Assembly: GCA_029298735.1 (NCBI GenBank)
Contig: JANSLP010000081.1
Coordinates: 1 to 64,000 of the forward strand
Direction of reading: 5' to 3'
From: Ophiostoma sp. CBS 140.51
Taxonomy: Eukaryota > Ascomycota > Sordariomycetes > Ophiostomatales > Ophiostomataceae
DNA: 64,000 nt
Below, piece after piece: positions 32,084 through 43,277 of the stretch. Every line of letters begins with the position of its first letter. The stretch's first letter is position 1. A model generated the notes under the pieces. It saw only the letters and a program-made list of their open reading frames with translations, was not told the origin of the DNA and made no database searches. The position numbers were made by a program, and so were the translations under genes.

Positions 32084-34286
32084 TCACTGCAACAAGCCGC
32101 CAGTTGTCACGGTCAAAGTCTCCAATCTTGCCAACGCTCCGTAATCAGTGATCGACCAAAGATATTCCTCCGTCTCCGCGTCCAGCTCGTCCATTAGGGA
32201 GGTCGTATCAAACAGATCGGGCAAAAAGTCGGCAGATAGGACAAGATAGTCCAGTTTCGCTTCCTGTTTACTGTTAGTCCATGCTCATCAGTGAAGGGCG
32301 TTGGTAGACGAGGACAACTTACAATATTCACAACCATGGGGTAGAGGGGCTCCAAGCACTGGATGAAACGCCGACTACGCAGGAAATAGTCATTGGTATC
32401 GTACTGTCCAAAGACAGGGCCGGTAGATGAGTTCTTGCGTCCAGGTTGGGGCGGCGTGAGCTCGTTTTCGAGCTGCCGACGGTTGTGGCCGTGAGATAGG
32501 GTGTGGATGCCAGCCGCAATCATGGCCCCGTAGGCAAAGATGGACGACTCCACCAACTGATCGGGCGTTCCTACCATGGATGGCATGGCGAACGAGTCTG
32601 ATGGAGACACAGTGGATGCCACGGATGGAGCAGATGCCGAGTCGAGAAGGTCGGTCAACTTGCAAGCATGCTTCTCGGCCGCGGAGAACGACTGCACAAT
32701 GAACGTCGTAGGAATGCGGGCAGCCGTAGCCTGCAAACGCTTGCGCAGAAGGAAGGGGTGATTGAGCAAGCAGTGGCACAGGTGGAACATGCAGTGGGTG
32801 TAGATGATCCGTGACGTCTGGACGGCAGCGTCACGAGGCGGAGCCGTGGGTGATGGACCTGTGCGGGCACGCAAAAGCTGCTCCATGCGAGCCAGGCTGG
32901 CACGGATGGCCACGGCTTCCGACTTGGGGTCCCAAGGGGGCAGATGGTCTGACATGCGGCCGTACATGTACCGCGCACATCGCCCAATGACAGAGACCAT
33001 GAGGATGGTGAGGCCAAAGACGCCGAGCGACTGCGGCGCCGACGACCCCGTGTGCCAGTTTAGCAGTTGGTCAAGGCTTTCTGCCATGGTGCCGCCGACG
33101 ACAGTCTGTGCAAGCCCATTCTTTTCATTTCCACTTTCACTGCCATCGCCGTTCTCCTCACTGCCAGTTTCGTCCTCGGCTCCAAAGTCGAGTGGGTCGG
33201 AAGGCAGACGGATGAGGCAGTCGGTCTCCCAGATAGCCGAGGGCCGCGACTTTGCACACGAAATGAGACGGTCAACGATGTAGATGGACCAACACGTGCG
33301 GCGACGGGCCTCGCGCTCAATGGGTGGCAGAGTGGCAGGCGGCTCTTGCATCATACCAGCCTCTTGGGCCATGCGGATAGCGAGTCCGAGACGCAACCAG
33401 CCTGCACTCACTTGGCCTGCCGTGTAGTCGACAATGGTCAAGACACCCACACACTGAATGGCCTGCAGGCTCTGATAAGCGTCGCTCTCGAGGTGGTTCT
33501 CCATCACGTCGCGCCAGGCAGCACGTGAGTAGGCATCGGACGCGATCAAGGTACGTCCAGCAAAGGCGGGGTGTGGCGAGAAACGGACGGCAAAAGCACA
33601 GACAGCCAGCAGGACACATGAAAAAATAGGTGGACCTGGTTCATACTTGAGAGGCTGGATCTGTTGAAGGCCCAGTTGTGCTCGGAGGTTTTCCATGAAT
33701 GTCCTCTCATGGAAGAAGGCATAGGGACGGTTGTGGACACGTGTAAAGTACGTTTCCATGAGGGACAGGAGCACATCGGCGGGTGGCAAACAGTCGAGCC
33801 TGAGCGTGCCGGGTGAGTCTTGGGTCATGAGACTTCCTTGGACAGCCTGACTGGGCAACTCAGGAGGCCGGCGGTCCTGTTGCAAGATGCTGTCGAGCGC
33901 CGTTTCGAGGGTCGACAGCCGCTGGTGGAATGCCGTCGACTGTTGAAGCACATCTGCTGTTGGGAGCGTGCTCTTGTAGCTGTCATTCGAGTACGAATAC
34001 GACTCATAGACGCACATGCGGCTGCTACGACGACAATGGAGGCACGTTGGCCGGTCGCCAGAGCATTTTGTTTTGCGTTTGCTGGAGGCTGAGTTAATAT
34101 CATGAGCTCAATATGATTTGAATGAGATAAAAGTCAAACAAACACGCGTTAATAAAAAACCTACCGGCATGTTGCACACGCTTGGCGGATGCGTCGGATT
34201 TGGTACGGCTGTTGCGAGGCAGGCTGGGGCTGCGGTTGGGGCTGCGGCCAAGCAGCGTCTGGGACGACCACCGAGTCTGTGTTCAT
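32084..34286 (-). CDS. Zn2Cys6 transcription factor 3 (fungal_trans domain)
   Basis: Nuclear regulator of 686 aa. Minus-strand exons are 34286-34165, 34081-32323 and 32263-32084. The first intron (83 bp) interrupts the zinc cluster. Using the acceptor that ends CCTCCAG gives the exact C-x2-C-x6-C-x6-C-x2-C-x6-C pattern (Cys37, 40, 47, 54, 57, 64), whereas the nearer upstream AG would add three residues and break it. A Gln/Pro-rich N-terminus precedes the cluster. The fungal_trans region spans about 150-400 (YFTRVHNRPYAFFHERTF, GWLRLGLAIRMAQEAGM, RRRTCWSIYIVDRL). The short last exon ends in an acidic segment (MDELDAETEEYLW), a possible activation region. Nearest neighbours are the nitrilase/haem-dehydratase pair and the permease. 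Confidence 0.92.
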
Positions 34287-35639
34287 GATTTCAGTGGTCT
34301 TTTTGTATTTGAAGTTGGAAACTCGAAATGTAAGTTGTTGAGGCTTTTTCTGCGATGAAATGACAATAGAAATGATGATGATTTGGGTTGTTTGTGGAGA
34401 TGGGAAAGATTTGGCCGGTTGAGTTGAATACAGTGGTTATTGCTTCAGCCCTTTTTAGACGCAACCCAAATAAAGAGACATCGAGGGCAGGACAGGCTTG
34501 CCCCCAATGGGCTGCGGCGCGTGGGTGTTTTGACATTTTGACAAGCCTGGCCACCATCTGCCTGCCCTCACTTTGACCCTAATGACGGGTCACGTCGACG
34601 GTTGGGGTGGTGCAAACGTTAGCATGCGGGGAAAGAGGGGAGAGAGTGAAGAACTTGAGGAAAACAGTCCTCACACTGTCTCAGGGAGGACGCCGTTGGC
34701 TCAGGTATTCATTATCAATGGATTAAGTTAGTGGGCGAGGTTGATCACCACCGTCACCAGCTCGGCGTAACAAAGTGGACAAAGTCAACAAAATCATGTC
34801 AGTTTTGTGAATTTGTTCTGAGTCTCCTGTGAATTGGTGTGGACTGGTGTAAATTCAGTGCGTGGCCAAGGACCTTTGTATCCCAGCAAGAGGAAAAACG
34901 GACTGAATTGCAACGTAAAGTGGGCAAATTATGGTCCCAATCCACGCCCAACTAGCACGAAAATGGAAAATCAGACGGAACTCATCCTCGCTTTCCCTTC
35001 ACAGAGAATCGAAGTGGACAAAATACCATTTAGAGGCGTAATCAATCAGGGAAAGAGGGGATATATGAAAAAAAAAGCCTGTGTATCCAAATCCCGGCAA
35101 ATCAATGTGCGAGGTCTCGAGGATTCAAGGTCCAAACAAGTATCCAGAACACCATTTCACACGTCGTATTTGCTATTCTTGGCCCACATTGTCCTCTTTT
35201 GCTACGCGCTAGAGATGCTACACACACTCGACAGAGTGTTGGATACCGGCAGCCCCAAGCGCCTGTCTTGCTGTCTCATGCTACATGATACGTCAAGCTA
35301 TTCCTTCATTTCTTTACTTATTCTATTTCTTCTATTTCTCACATGAGTGGCCACAAACAGGTCATGTCCTGGTCCCCAGCCTTTGTATGCAAATTTATGT
35401 TCAACTGAAAAGTAGAAATACTGCAGATAATCAAAGATAAGCATGCTCAGAGTCAACAGCACTGACTCAATCGGGTTTCTCTTTGCAAATCAGCTGCGGG
35501 CTGGCTTCCGGTTCGCTGCTATCCAAGCTCGCTTCCCCAAATTTTGCTATCTACTTCTTATCCATGCACATCCACAACCCCAACGCTGCTGCCAATCCTA
35601 TCTTCTGGATGAACCATTTCCGGCCCCCTTTGTCCTCAT
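34287..35639. other. Intergenic region upstream of regulator 3
   Basis: 1.35 kb. The first 300 bp form the regulator-3 leader and promoter; the remainder is the 3' flank of the nitrilase gene. Open frames such as 34834-35346 show no family features and ordinary noncoding composition. No repeat was seen. Confidence 0.45.
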
Positions 35640-36664
35640 CTACTGCTTGAAGTGCACAACAGTGGCCGGCTCGGTCGTCACGCGCAGGCTCAGGAGATCA
35701 GGGCGCGAGTAGTGGCCCACAATGTCCAGGTTCTGCTTGGCCTTAATGCGGTCGTTGAGGTCGACGTCGGCGTAGACAATGGTCTCCAAGCCAGGGTCAA
35801 TGGGCTTGGACAGCTCGCGACCATCAGGGCCGTAGATCATGGTGAAGCCACCCGAGTTGGCCTTGGCGTAGTCAAAGTCCTGCAGCATGCAGCGGACCTT
35901 GCCCTTCTCGCTCAGGACCTGCGTGCAAGTCATGACGAAGCAGCCGCCCTCCATGGCCATGACCTGCGAGAAGCGGTTACTGGCCTCGCCCGTGATGTGG
36001 TAGACCCACTCGTCGCTGTTCTGGGGCCAGATGAGCGGCCAGCTGGCGACGTGGATATCCGTGTCCTGGCTGTACTGGTAGTAGCGCAGTAGCGTCTGGG
36101 TGTGCTCCCAGCAGTTGAGGCCGCTGACCTTGCCGAAGGGGGTCTCGACCGTGGCCTTAAGGGATTCGGCCTGGCCGTCGCCCCAGTAGCCGCGCTCGAC
36201 GTGGGTGGGCTTGATCTTGCGGCGGTGGTGGACAATGGTGCCCGTGGGATCGATGAAGGACTGGGCAATGTAGAGTGTGCCGCGGAGGCGCTCGCTGTAG
36301 CCCAGGACGATGAAGACACCAGCCTCGCGGACAGCAGCGCGGATGCGGTCCATCTCAGGGGACTCCTTCTCGAGCGAGTTGCGGAAGTACTCGTTCATGA
36401 ACTCAGCATTGTCGGCGATCGAGTTGCCCCAGATACTCCTGCGGGTGTTAGATGTGGGGCCATGCATAGGTGGCATTGGTGGTGAACTTACCACGGGTAG
36501 CCCGGGATAAACACCTCGGGGAAACCAACGACATTGGCACCGTTCTCGCCGGCCTCCTTGATGATGGCAATGGTCTTGTTGACACCGGCCTGCAGGTCGT
36601 TCCAGGCGGGCTCAGCCTGGACGGCGGCAATCTTGACCTTGGTGTTCTTCTCGGCGGCAGACAT
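35640..36664 (-). CDS. Nitrilase (carbon-nitrogen hydrolase family)
   Basis: Converts nitriles to carboxylic acid and ammonia, 323 aa. Exons are 36664-36492 and 36438-35640; the 53 bp intron runs GTAAGT..CAG and splits the Trp codon of GYPW. The catalytic Glu50 is in VVGFPEVFIPGYPW, Lys about 132-134 is in HHRRKIKPTHVER and Cys167 is in SGLNCWEH: the complete Glu-Lys-Cys triad. The DIHVASWP and MAMEGGCFVMTCTQVL blocks are those of nitrilases. Length and the short C-terminus argue against cyanide hydratase, which is longer. An in-frame upstream ATG at 36700 would add 12 residues. It is divergent from the haem-containing dehydratase gene across 1.16 kb, an arrangement that suggests an aldoxime-nitrile-acid route. 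Confidence 0.93.
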
Positions 36665-37821
36665 GTTGGATGAGTTGGGACGCGGCTGGCCAATGGGCAA
36701 GAGGCCAAAGAGATTCTGTAGAGGAGAAATCTTGAAGGTAGAAAAGGAGAGCTGCGGATGAGATGTTGAAGAGTAGTTGAGATTGTGGGATTGGAAGATG
36801 ATGAGGATGATGAGGATGATGAGGATAATGAGGAAAAAGTTATGTGCCTACTACCCTTCGCTTCTAACATTTATATATCTATCGTGATGCCCTTTTGGGG
36901 TCCATCTTCTACCCTTTTGGCCGATGCCGTGTCTCCATCTTCTCCAAGCAATCGTCGGGATGCCAATTTACCCCCTTCCGCGTTGATTGCTCCTCATCGG
37001 GGCTCGATATGACGGGCAGTATTTCCGCCAAGTCTGCCGTGTCGCGTTGCTCATTGGAGCTATTCTCTAGCTTCGACTGCTAGTAACCTTGACGATGTGC
37101 TCCGCGGTGTGTGTCTGCATGTCTAGCAGCCCGATGCAGCTCTTCCCCAAAGCTCCGTGTCAAGTGGGTCCATGGGGACCATAGGCAGAGCACCCCTGGT
37201 CTCGGACCATACCCCGCAAAAACTGGCCTTTCGACGCAAAAGCGTGCAATGCCATTGGCCAGATTCTCGCCCTACGGTCCGATCTCCTAGCGCCTGCCTT
37301 ACACCTCCCAAGCCCAGGCCGTTGGCACCTTTGAACGTCACCCTTCGTCGTAGTTATGGTCGGGACTTATCTGATAGGGCGAGGCGGCGGACTTGTTGTC
37401 TTACCCCTAGTGTCTACCCCGGATTCCACAAGAGCTTGATTCTGTCTCGATTGGGAAATATACCTCGACGTATTTCAAGGCACTGTGTGCCCACCCGGAC
37501 CGATCCCGACTGCTCTTCGACTTGCATCGGAGATATACCGGTCTCTCCACTGCCCCGAGGCATCTTGACGGCATCCCCTACGGCAGTGGCGATGCTTTGA
37601 TTTTGAATTGTAACCGTCGAACAAATTATTTTCCTTTTTGGAATGGTCCTTTCCTACTTTTCTCTATTTTCTCTTCTTCTACACAGATATACAGACATAC
37701 GCAGTCAGGATCACCATTGCAAACTTTTTTTCTCATCCAAGCATCAATTCACCACGGCCTCCGTCCCCTGTCCTCCGAAACCACAATCTGGAATCTAGAG
37801 TCTAGAGTCTGGACAATCACA
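36665..37821. promoter_or_regulatory. Divergent promoter region, nitrilase / aldoxime-dehydratase-like gene
   Basis: 1.16 kb between divergent starts. It holds the ATGAGG microsatellite in the nitrilase leader, a CGG-N7-CCG inverted repeat at 37528-37540 and T/C-rich leader sequence before 37822. The open frames upstream of 37822 are not conserved-looking and are treated as leader. Confidence 0.5.
36796..36834. repeat. Microsatellite, GATGAG-type hexamer
   Basis: About six imperfect ATGAGG units, one changed to ATAATGAGG, 135-170 bp upstream of the nitrilase start (CT-rich on the coding strand). Confidence 0.85.
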
Positions 37822-39117
37822 ATGCTCGCCGCCAAGTTCCACCCGACAAAGGCCTTCGTCATGACGACGTTTGGCTGCCAGTACCATGGCAAGGCCCCAT
37901 CCGCCGAGAAGAAAGAGCTCATCGACGCCTTCTCACGTCTCGTGCGCACAGCAGGTGTTCCTGTCGAAGAATATGAGCAGGAAGATGCAAGCATCGTTCT
38001 TCCAGATATCCCAGTGTCTGACAAGAACAATGCGACCGGCAGCTCCACCCCCGCAAAGAACTGCACGGCCACACCGCCAAGGACCGGGGAATCCCCGCGC
38101 GGCCATGCCTGGCTGACGTGGTGGAACACCGAGGACGACTTCAACACTTGGTGGGCCACCTCCTCCGTTCGGAACTTTTGGCAATCCCTTCCCGAGACCG
38201 ATGCGGGGTTCTGGCGGGAGACGACCATCTTCCATGACGGCCGCACCATGTTCGAGACCAACAAAGAGACGCCCAATGGCTTTGGTCACGTTGGCAAGTT
38301 TTGTCCACTTGGCGAGAAGACGGGCTACTGGGGCGCGTACCGCGAGCGCCTGACCGCGTCGACGCCTATCGACAAGCTCAGCGCTGCCTGGAACGCCAGT
38401 GGCAGCCGCAGCAACAGCTACGACAGTGGCTATGGCGACGGCACTGCTTCTGGTGCTGCCGCTACTTCTGTCGCTACTGCTGAGGCTGCCTCTTGCCCCC
38501 ATCTTCGGGTCGGTCCGAGTGGGACCCCAGAGACTTCAGCAGCCTCTGCACCCTCAGCCTCAGCCACCACCTCCGTGCCAGCCATTGTGCCACACAAGAT
38601 TGTCATTAAACACTTCCCCGACAATCTCTGCTGTGTGGTCGAGGGCCAGGACCGCTCCAACATGGGCAAGCGTGAGCGCGAGTACTGGTTCGAGAACTTT
38701 GAAGACGTCTACAACGAGTGGATCCAGACTGCCGTCTTCCACAGCTCGCTCGCCAAGGACGGCGTCGTGCAGGCTCGCATGTTCCACGACCCCAACAGTG
38801 GCGCTATGCGCTCTGCTGGCTTTGGCAGCTCGGACAAGCGACTGCCGCTGGCCCTACAGCACAACCGGTTGCTGCAAGTGATCTACTTCCAGGATATGTC
38901 CTACATGGAGAAAATTGGCCGCCGCTACGCCAGCCATCTCAAGCTCCGGCGCAAGTTCATGGAGGCGTACGGCCCTGGCGGCGACATTATTGACGGTAAC
39001 ATTGTTCTCTGGGTGGATTTGGGTATTCTGAAGAGCGGTGGCATTCAGGCGGAGTACATTGGCTGCTACGAGGGTTCAGGCTTCATGGCCTACCGCGATC
39101 ACCAGGCATTTACGTAA
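37822..39117 (+). CDS. Haem-containing dehydratase family protein (phenylacetaldoxime dehydratase-like)
   Basis: Single exon, 431 aa from ATG 37822. An open frame extends further upstream but into leader sequence. It matches the aldoxime dehydratase (Oxd) family in order: AWLTWWNTEDDFNTWW, FWRETTIFHDGRTMFET, TGYWGAYRERL, FPDNLCCVVEGQDRS, ASHLKLRRKFMEAY and QAEYIGCYEGSGFM. Oxd enzymes dehydrate aldoximes to nitriles with a haem. Compared with the characterised enzymes as I remember them, the proximal His (His372) and the active-site Arg (Arg174) are kept, but the distal catalytic His appears as Val398 (LWVDLG for LWHEVS) and the Ser as Lys283 (GKRERE for GSGERE). A 60-residue Ala/Ser/Thr-rich spacer at about 200-260 is extra. 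It pairs with the divergent nitrilase. It may be a real dehydratase with altered chemistry, or a haem protein with another role. Confidence 0.82.
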   Translation: MLAAKFHPTKAFVMTTFGCQYHGKAPSAEKKELIDAFSRLVRTAGVPVEEYEQEDASIVLPDIPVSDKNNATGSSTPAKNCTATPPRTGESPRGHAWLTWWNTEDDFNTWWATSSVRNFWQSLPETDAGFWRETTIFHDGRTMFETNKETPNGFGHVGKFCPLGEKTGYWGAYRERLTASTPIDKLSAAWNASGSRSNSYDSGYGDGTASGAAATSVATAEAASCPHLRVGPSGTPETSAASAPSASATTSVPAIVPHKIVIKHFPDNLCCVVEGQDRSNMGKREREYWFENFEDVYNEWIQTAVFHSSLAKDGVVQARMFHDPNSGAMRSAGFGSSDKRLPLALQHNRLLQVIYFQDMSYMEKIGRRYASHLKLRRKFMEAYGPGGDIIDGNIVLWVDLGILKSGGIQAEYIGCYEGSGFMAYRDHQAFT

Positions 39118-40305
39118 AGACGGTGTAGAAGACGACCAGGATAGAAATTTTCTGTTTTTTTCTCGTACTTCTTGTATATCTCGTTTCTTGTCATTTCTCC
39201 TGACTTGTTTTGTCTCCTGTTTTCTTCTTTCTCCTATTTTCTCCTATTTCTTGTCCTTTCTCATTTCTCCTTTCTCCTATCAAATTATGCATTAGGCCCC
39301 GATATGCACTGTCGATTATACCGCAAAGTGTGATCAGATCGGGTAGCATCACGGCCAGGTAGCGTCCAAACAAGAGGAATAAAGCAGACAGGGGCATGGG
39401 GCTCTGTGTAAAAACTTGATACTCGTATCATGTTATCTTGTGACTCTCTCCGTCCCCATCTTGGCAGCCGGCCGACGACAGGTAACAAAGGGATCACCGC
39501 CCTTGCTTTTTCTATTTTTTCTTTTCTGCTCTTTCTGCTTTCCTTGTAATCTATGGTGTAATACGTAATGCCCCGCCCCGAAGAGAGACAATACGACTGA
39601 TATGTTAATGCCGTAGGCTTAGCTCTGGGGTCGGAGAGACTCTGTTTTGGGCTCTAGGGTCGGTACGACAATGTGTACACCAGGTCGATAACACCCGATC
39701 ACGGCCCGTTGATCGGCAGCTTTCACTCTTCCCCGCATCTTTATTGCCTTTTTTTTGTCTATTATGTCTATGGTGCGGTAGTTGCAAAGGCTGGCTTTGT
39801 CCATTATGCCAAGCGTATGGAATAAGTGTATGTGGCATGGTGTAGTAGGGAATGGCACCAGTCTATTGCATAGGAATGCATACGGCCAAACTAAGAGGGA
39901 AAATCAAAATAAGCATGTTATGAGTTGTCTCTCGCAGATAGTCACGATGGGATAGTCGAGGAGATGCTGCTGATCCCTAATTGTTGCCCTCGGAAATCAA
40001 ACCGACGCCACCGATGTCTGTTTTGCATCTAGCTGAAAGGCGGCATCTAGCTCAAAGGAGTATTCCAGTCGAGGTTGACCAGATTGAGCCTCACGATGAG
40101 GACGTAGAATGCACGTATATATGAGTCTGTCGTCGGAGACATCTCCAGGAAAAGAAGAAGTAAACAATCACTCCTTCATTCTTGGCTACTTGGCACATCG
40201 CAAACGAACAAGAACACGGGAAGACGACAGAAGCACGGTAAGAACGGAAACAACATCACGATATAGACAACACCAACAACTTGTCATCAGCAAACTTTCG
40301 CGACA
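39118..40305. other. Intergenic region upstream of the sugar porter
   Basis: 1.19 kb. CT-rich 3' flank of the dehydratase-like gene, then unique sequence and the porter promoter with TATATAT at 40116-40122. No gene seen. Confidence 0.45.
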
Positions 40306-42193
40306 ATGGGCTCCTCGCGGTTCTCTTTTGCGAATCTCGCCGTGAGTTGCTCTCCTCTCCTTTGCCTTCGCGGCTTGTCCCTCTGACCTGTCCCTAACTC
40401 TCTTAGATCGCCCTCTCTCTCTGCCTTGGCAGTATCACCTACGGCTATGATTTCAGTATCATCTCTACCACCGTTGGACAGGCCAGCTGGTACGCCTACT
40501 TCGGCCTCACGACCGTTGCCACCAACCCCAACTACGAGTACAGCAACCAGATCATCGGTACTGTCTTTGGTCTCTTTTCGGCTGGTGCCATTTTCGGTGC
40601 CATCTTCGTTGGCTGGCTCTGTGATCATTATGGCCGTCGTCCCGCTCTTGTTGTCGCTACCATCATCAATGTCATCGGCGGTGCTCTTCAGGCTGGCTCA
40701 GTCCACATTGGCATGTTCCTCGCTGCTCGGTTCGTCACGGGTTTCTCTGGCTGTATGTCCACACGCTCTCCCATCTATCTATTTATTCTGTCTGTCATCG
40801 TCTGTTCACACCTCTAGCCATGTTCGTGACCCTTGTTCCCATCTACATCGCTGAGGTCGCTCCTCCTGCATCTCGGGGTCTCCTCGTCGGCCAGCACGGT
40901 GCCTTTTTCCTGACCGGCTACACTCTTGCCGCTTGGGTCGGTGTTGGCAGCTACTTCTCGTCGAGCGCTGCCTTCAACTGGCGTTTCCCTCTGTCCCTTC
41001 AGGCTCTGTGGCCTCTTCTTGTTCTCGTCTTCTTCAAGTGGCTCCCCGAGTCGCCTCGATGGCGTAAGTTCTCTCCCCTCCTGCACCCTTCTGTGACAAA
41101 TTTGTTCCTTTGTGTTTACTAACCGTTTAGTCGTCAGCAACGGCCGCCGCGACGAGGCCTGGGCTATTCTCAGCCGCCTGCACTACGACCCCAAGGACCC
41201 CGAGCAGAGCTTTGCCAACCGCGAGTTTGCCCAGATTACCCAGCAGATCGAGCTCGACCAGCAGACCTACGGTGACTGCGGCTATGTCGACCTGTTCACC
41301 CGCCCTCACTTCCGCAAACGGACCCTGATTGGCGCTCTCGTCATGTGGGCTTCGCAGGCCAACGGTGCCATTGTCATTTACTCCAATATTGTCTCGCTTG
41401 TCGCTGGTCTCGGCTTCAACAACACTCAGTCGCTTCTTCTGTCTGCTGGCTGGATCACCCTCGCCTGTGTTGGTAACTTTACCAACGCCTTCTTCCTGGA
41501 CAAGCTGGGTCGTGTCAAGAGCATGAGTATGTCTCCTCTCCATTTTCATTCCCATTAACATTTTATTTTGCTAACCTCTTCAGTGATCGGCATGAGCGGC
41601 TGCGTCGTCTTCACCATCATTGAGGCTGCCATTGTTGCCAACTACGGTGGCACTCAAAATAAGGCTGCCCTGGCTGCTGGTGTTGCCATGCTTTTCGGTT
41701 TCATCGTCTTCTACGGCGGCTTTGTCGACACCACCATCTACGTCTACGGCTCCGAGATCTTCCCTACCCACATTCGCGCCAAGGGCATGGGCTGGTGCAT
41801 GGCCATCTTTTTCCTGTCGACCCTGCCCTTCCTCGAGTCGTCCGCCGTCGGTTTTGCCACGATTGGCTGGAAGTACTACCTGCTGTTCATCATCCTGCCG
41901 TCCATCAACGTCGTGCTCATTTACTTCTTCTGCCCTGAGGTGCGTCCGCTTTCCCCCGAACCTCGGTTAATCTCTTCCACTTTCAAAATCAAAAGTCACA
42001 TATTAACATCACACAGACCAAGGGCCTCTCTCTCGAGGAGATTAACGGCGTGTTCAACGACAAGGTCGCCATGCAGCTGACCCGCATCGATGGCGAGGGC
42101 GCTGCCACCGACTCCGGCGTCCTGGAGACGGACACTGGCAACAACTCGAACAACGAGACCGAGAAGACCGACGCCAAGATCCAGGTCGTGTAA
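40306..42193 (+). CDS. MFS sugar porter
   Basis: Plasma-membrane hexose-type transporter of 518 aa. Exons are 40306-40341, 40407-40752, 40818-41063, 41131-41526, 41584-41939 and 42017-42193, all GT..AG. Sugar-porter signatures are GYDFSIIS in TM1, LCDHYGRRPAL between TM2 and TM3, PIYIAEVAPPASRG after TM4, LPESPRWLV before the central loop, and PETKGLSLEEI after TM12; the third and last of these are rebuilt across splice junctions. The C-terminal tail is Asn/Glu/Thr-rich and acidic. No aromatic-catabolism partner is adjacent. Confidence 0.93.
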
Positions 42194-43259
42194 ATACCGA
42201 GTACACAGTACACACTACACAAATCGGTGCTGGCCATGCAGCCATAGCAGTCCGCGGCTACGATAACCATCTTGCAGCTGGCCAGCAGGGTGCGGGTTAA
42301 TAAGGTGATGGACAAAAGGGACGGGTGAGAAGAAGCCAGACAAGCAAGGATCATCGGCGACTGTTTTTCAGTGACGCACGTTTATGTGGAAGAATACCCT
42401 TGGGTTGGTCTAATCATGTCTAATTGTGGGACGATAAAAGCGAAGAATAGCTGGTTGGAGGGGGGTGTCAATTTCCTTATCTGTCTATTAGTTTATTCAC
42501 CTTGACTTTGAGCGTGGCTATGGCCCGCTTGCTTATCTTTTAATAAAAACGTCTATTTTTTAGACAAACATGTTTCAACAACGCTCATCAAAGAATGTAA
42601 AATTCGAAGTCTCCCATCTGCCGGTTGGTTGTTGTTGTGTTTTTCTATATTCTATCTATGGTTTCTCTTATCTCTGTTCGATTCGTGTACCTTGTATGTT
42701 GCGATGTGCAGTTCTTTGATATCGTTGACAGGAACAGCAAAAGAGGGTAAAATGGCAAGTCCCAGCCGGGCTTTGCTCAAAAGTCTTGGCAAAGACTGGC
42801 AATGGGGTCGCAATTTGGTCAACAGTTGGGCGTGAATAGGTGCATCTGATTGGTTGAAATAGCTGTTGATCTCGATTCACAAGCTCAGTTACAGCGCGAC
42901 TTGGATATTCAGCCACTGCCATAGAGTTGGTCAGGTTGTTTTGTGTGATAGTGTGAATGAAAATGAAAAGAAAAGGGGACTTTTTGCCATCCAAAAATGA
43001 GCTACAATCCATTGCAATTGACTAAGAGAAGACGCGTTGATGTGGAGCTCTCCATGTGTGGGTCTGACTGGGAAATCTGCCATTCCACCCAACCATCTTC
43101 AAAACAGCTTCTGGCATGTTGCATTAGGCGTAGACTTTTCAACAACAATAAGCTTCTTATCTGTGTTGGCGATAAAGCAGATATTGTACTCTTCCTATTA
43201 TATTTTATGACGTTTATGAATTCTTAGGATATCTTTCCTGATGTTGTATTTTATATTCT
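42194..43259. other. 3' flank of sugar porter up to the LINE insertion
   Basis: 1.07 kb of unique AT-rich sequence; no gene supported on either strand. Confidence 0.45.
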
Positions 43260-43277
43260 GATTTTATATGATTTATT
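43260..43277. repeat. Target-site duplication, left copy
   Basis: 18 bp GATTTTATATGATTTATT, identical to 44910-44927, flanking the LINE insertion. Confidence 0.88.

Noticed and set aside
34834..35346. 170-codon plus-strand frame between regulator 3 and the nitrilase
   Set aside because: No recognisable domain, no codon bias and poor start context; treated as noncoding.
37522..37821. 100-residue N-terminal extension of the haem dehydratase-like protein
   Set aside because: The extension looks like leader (T/C-rich, hydrophobic low complexity), and the family-like sequence begins just after ATG 37822.
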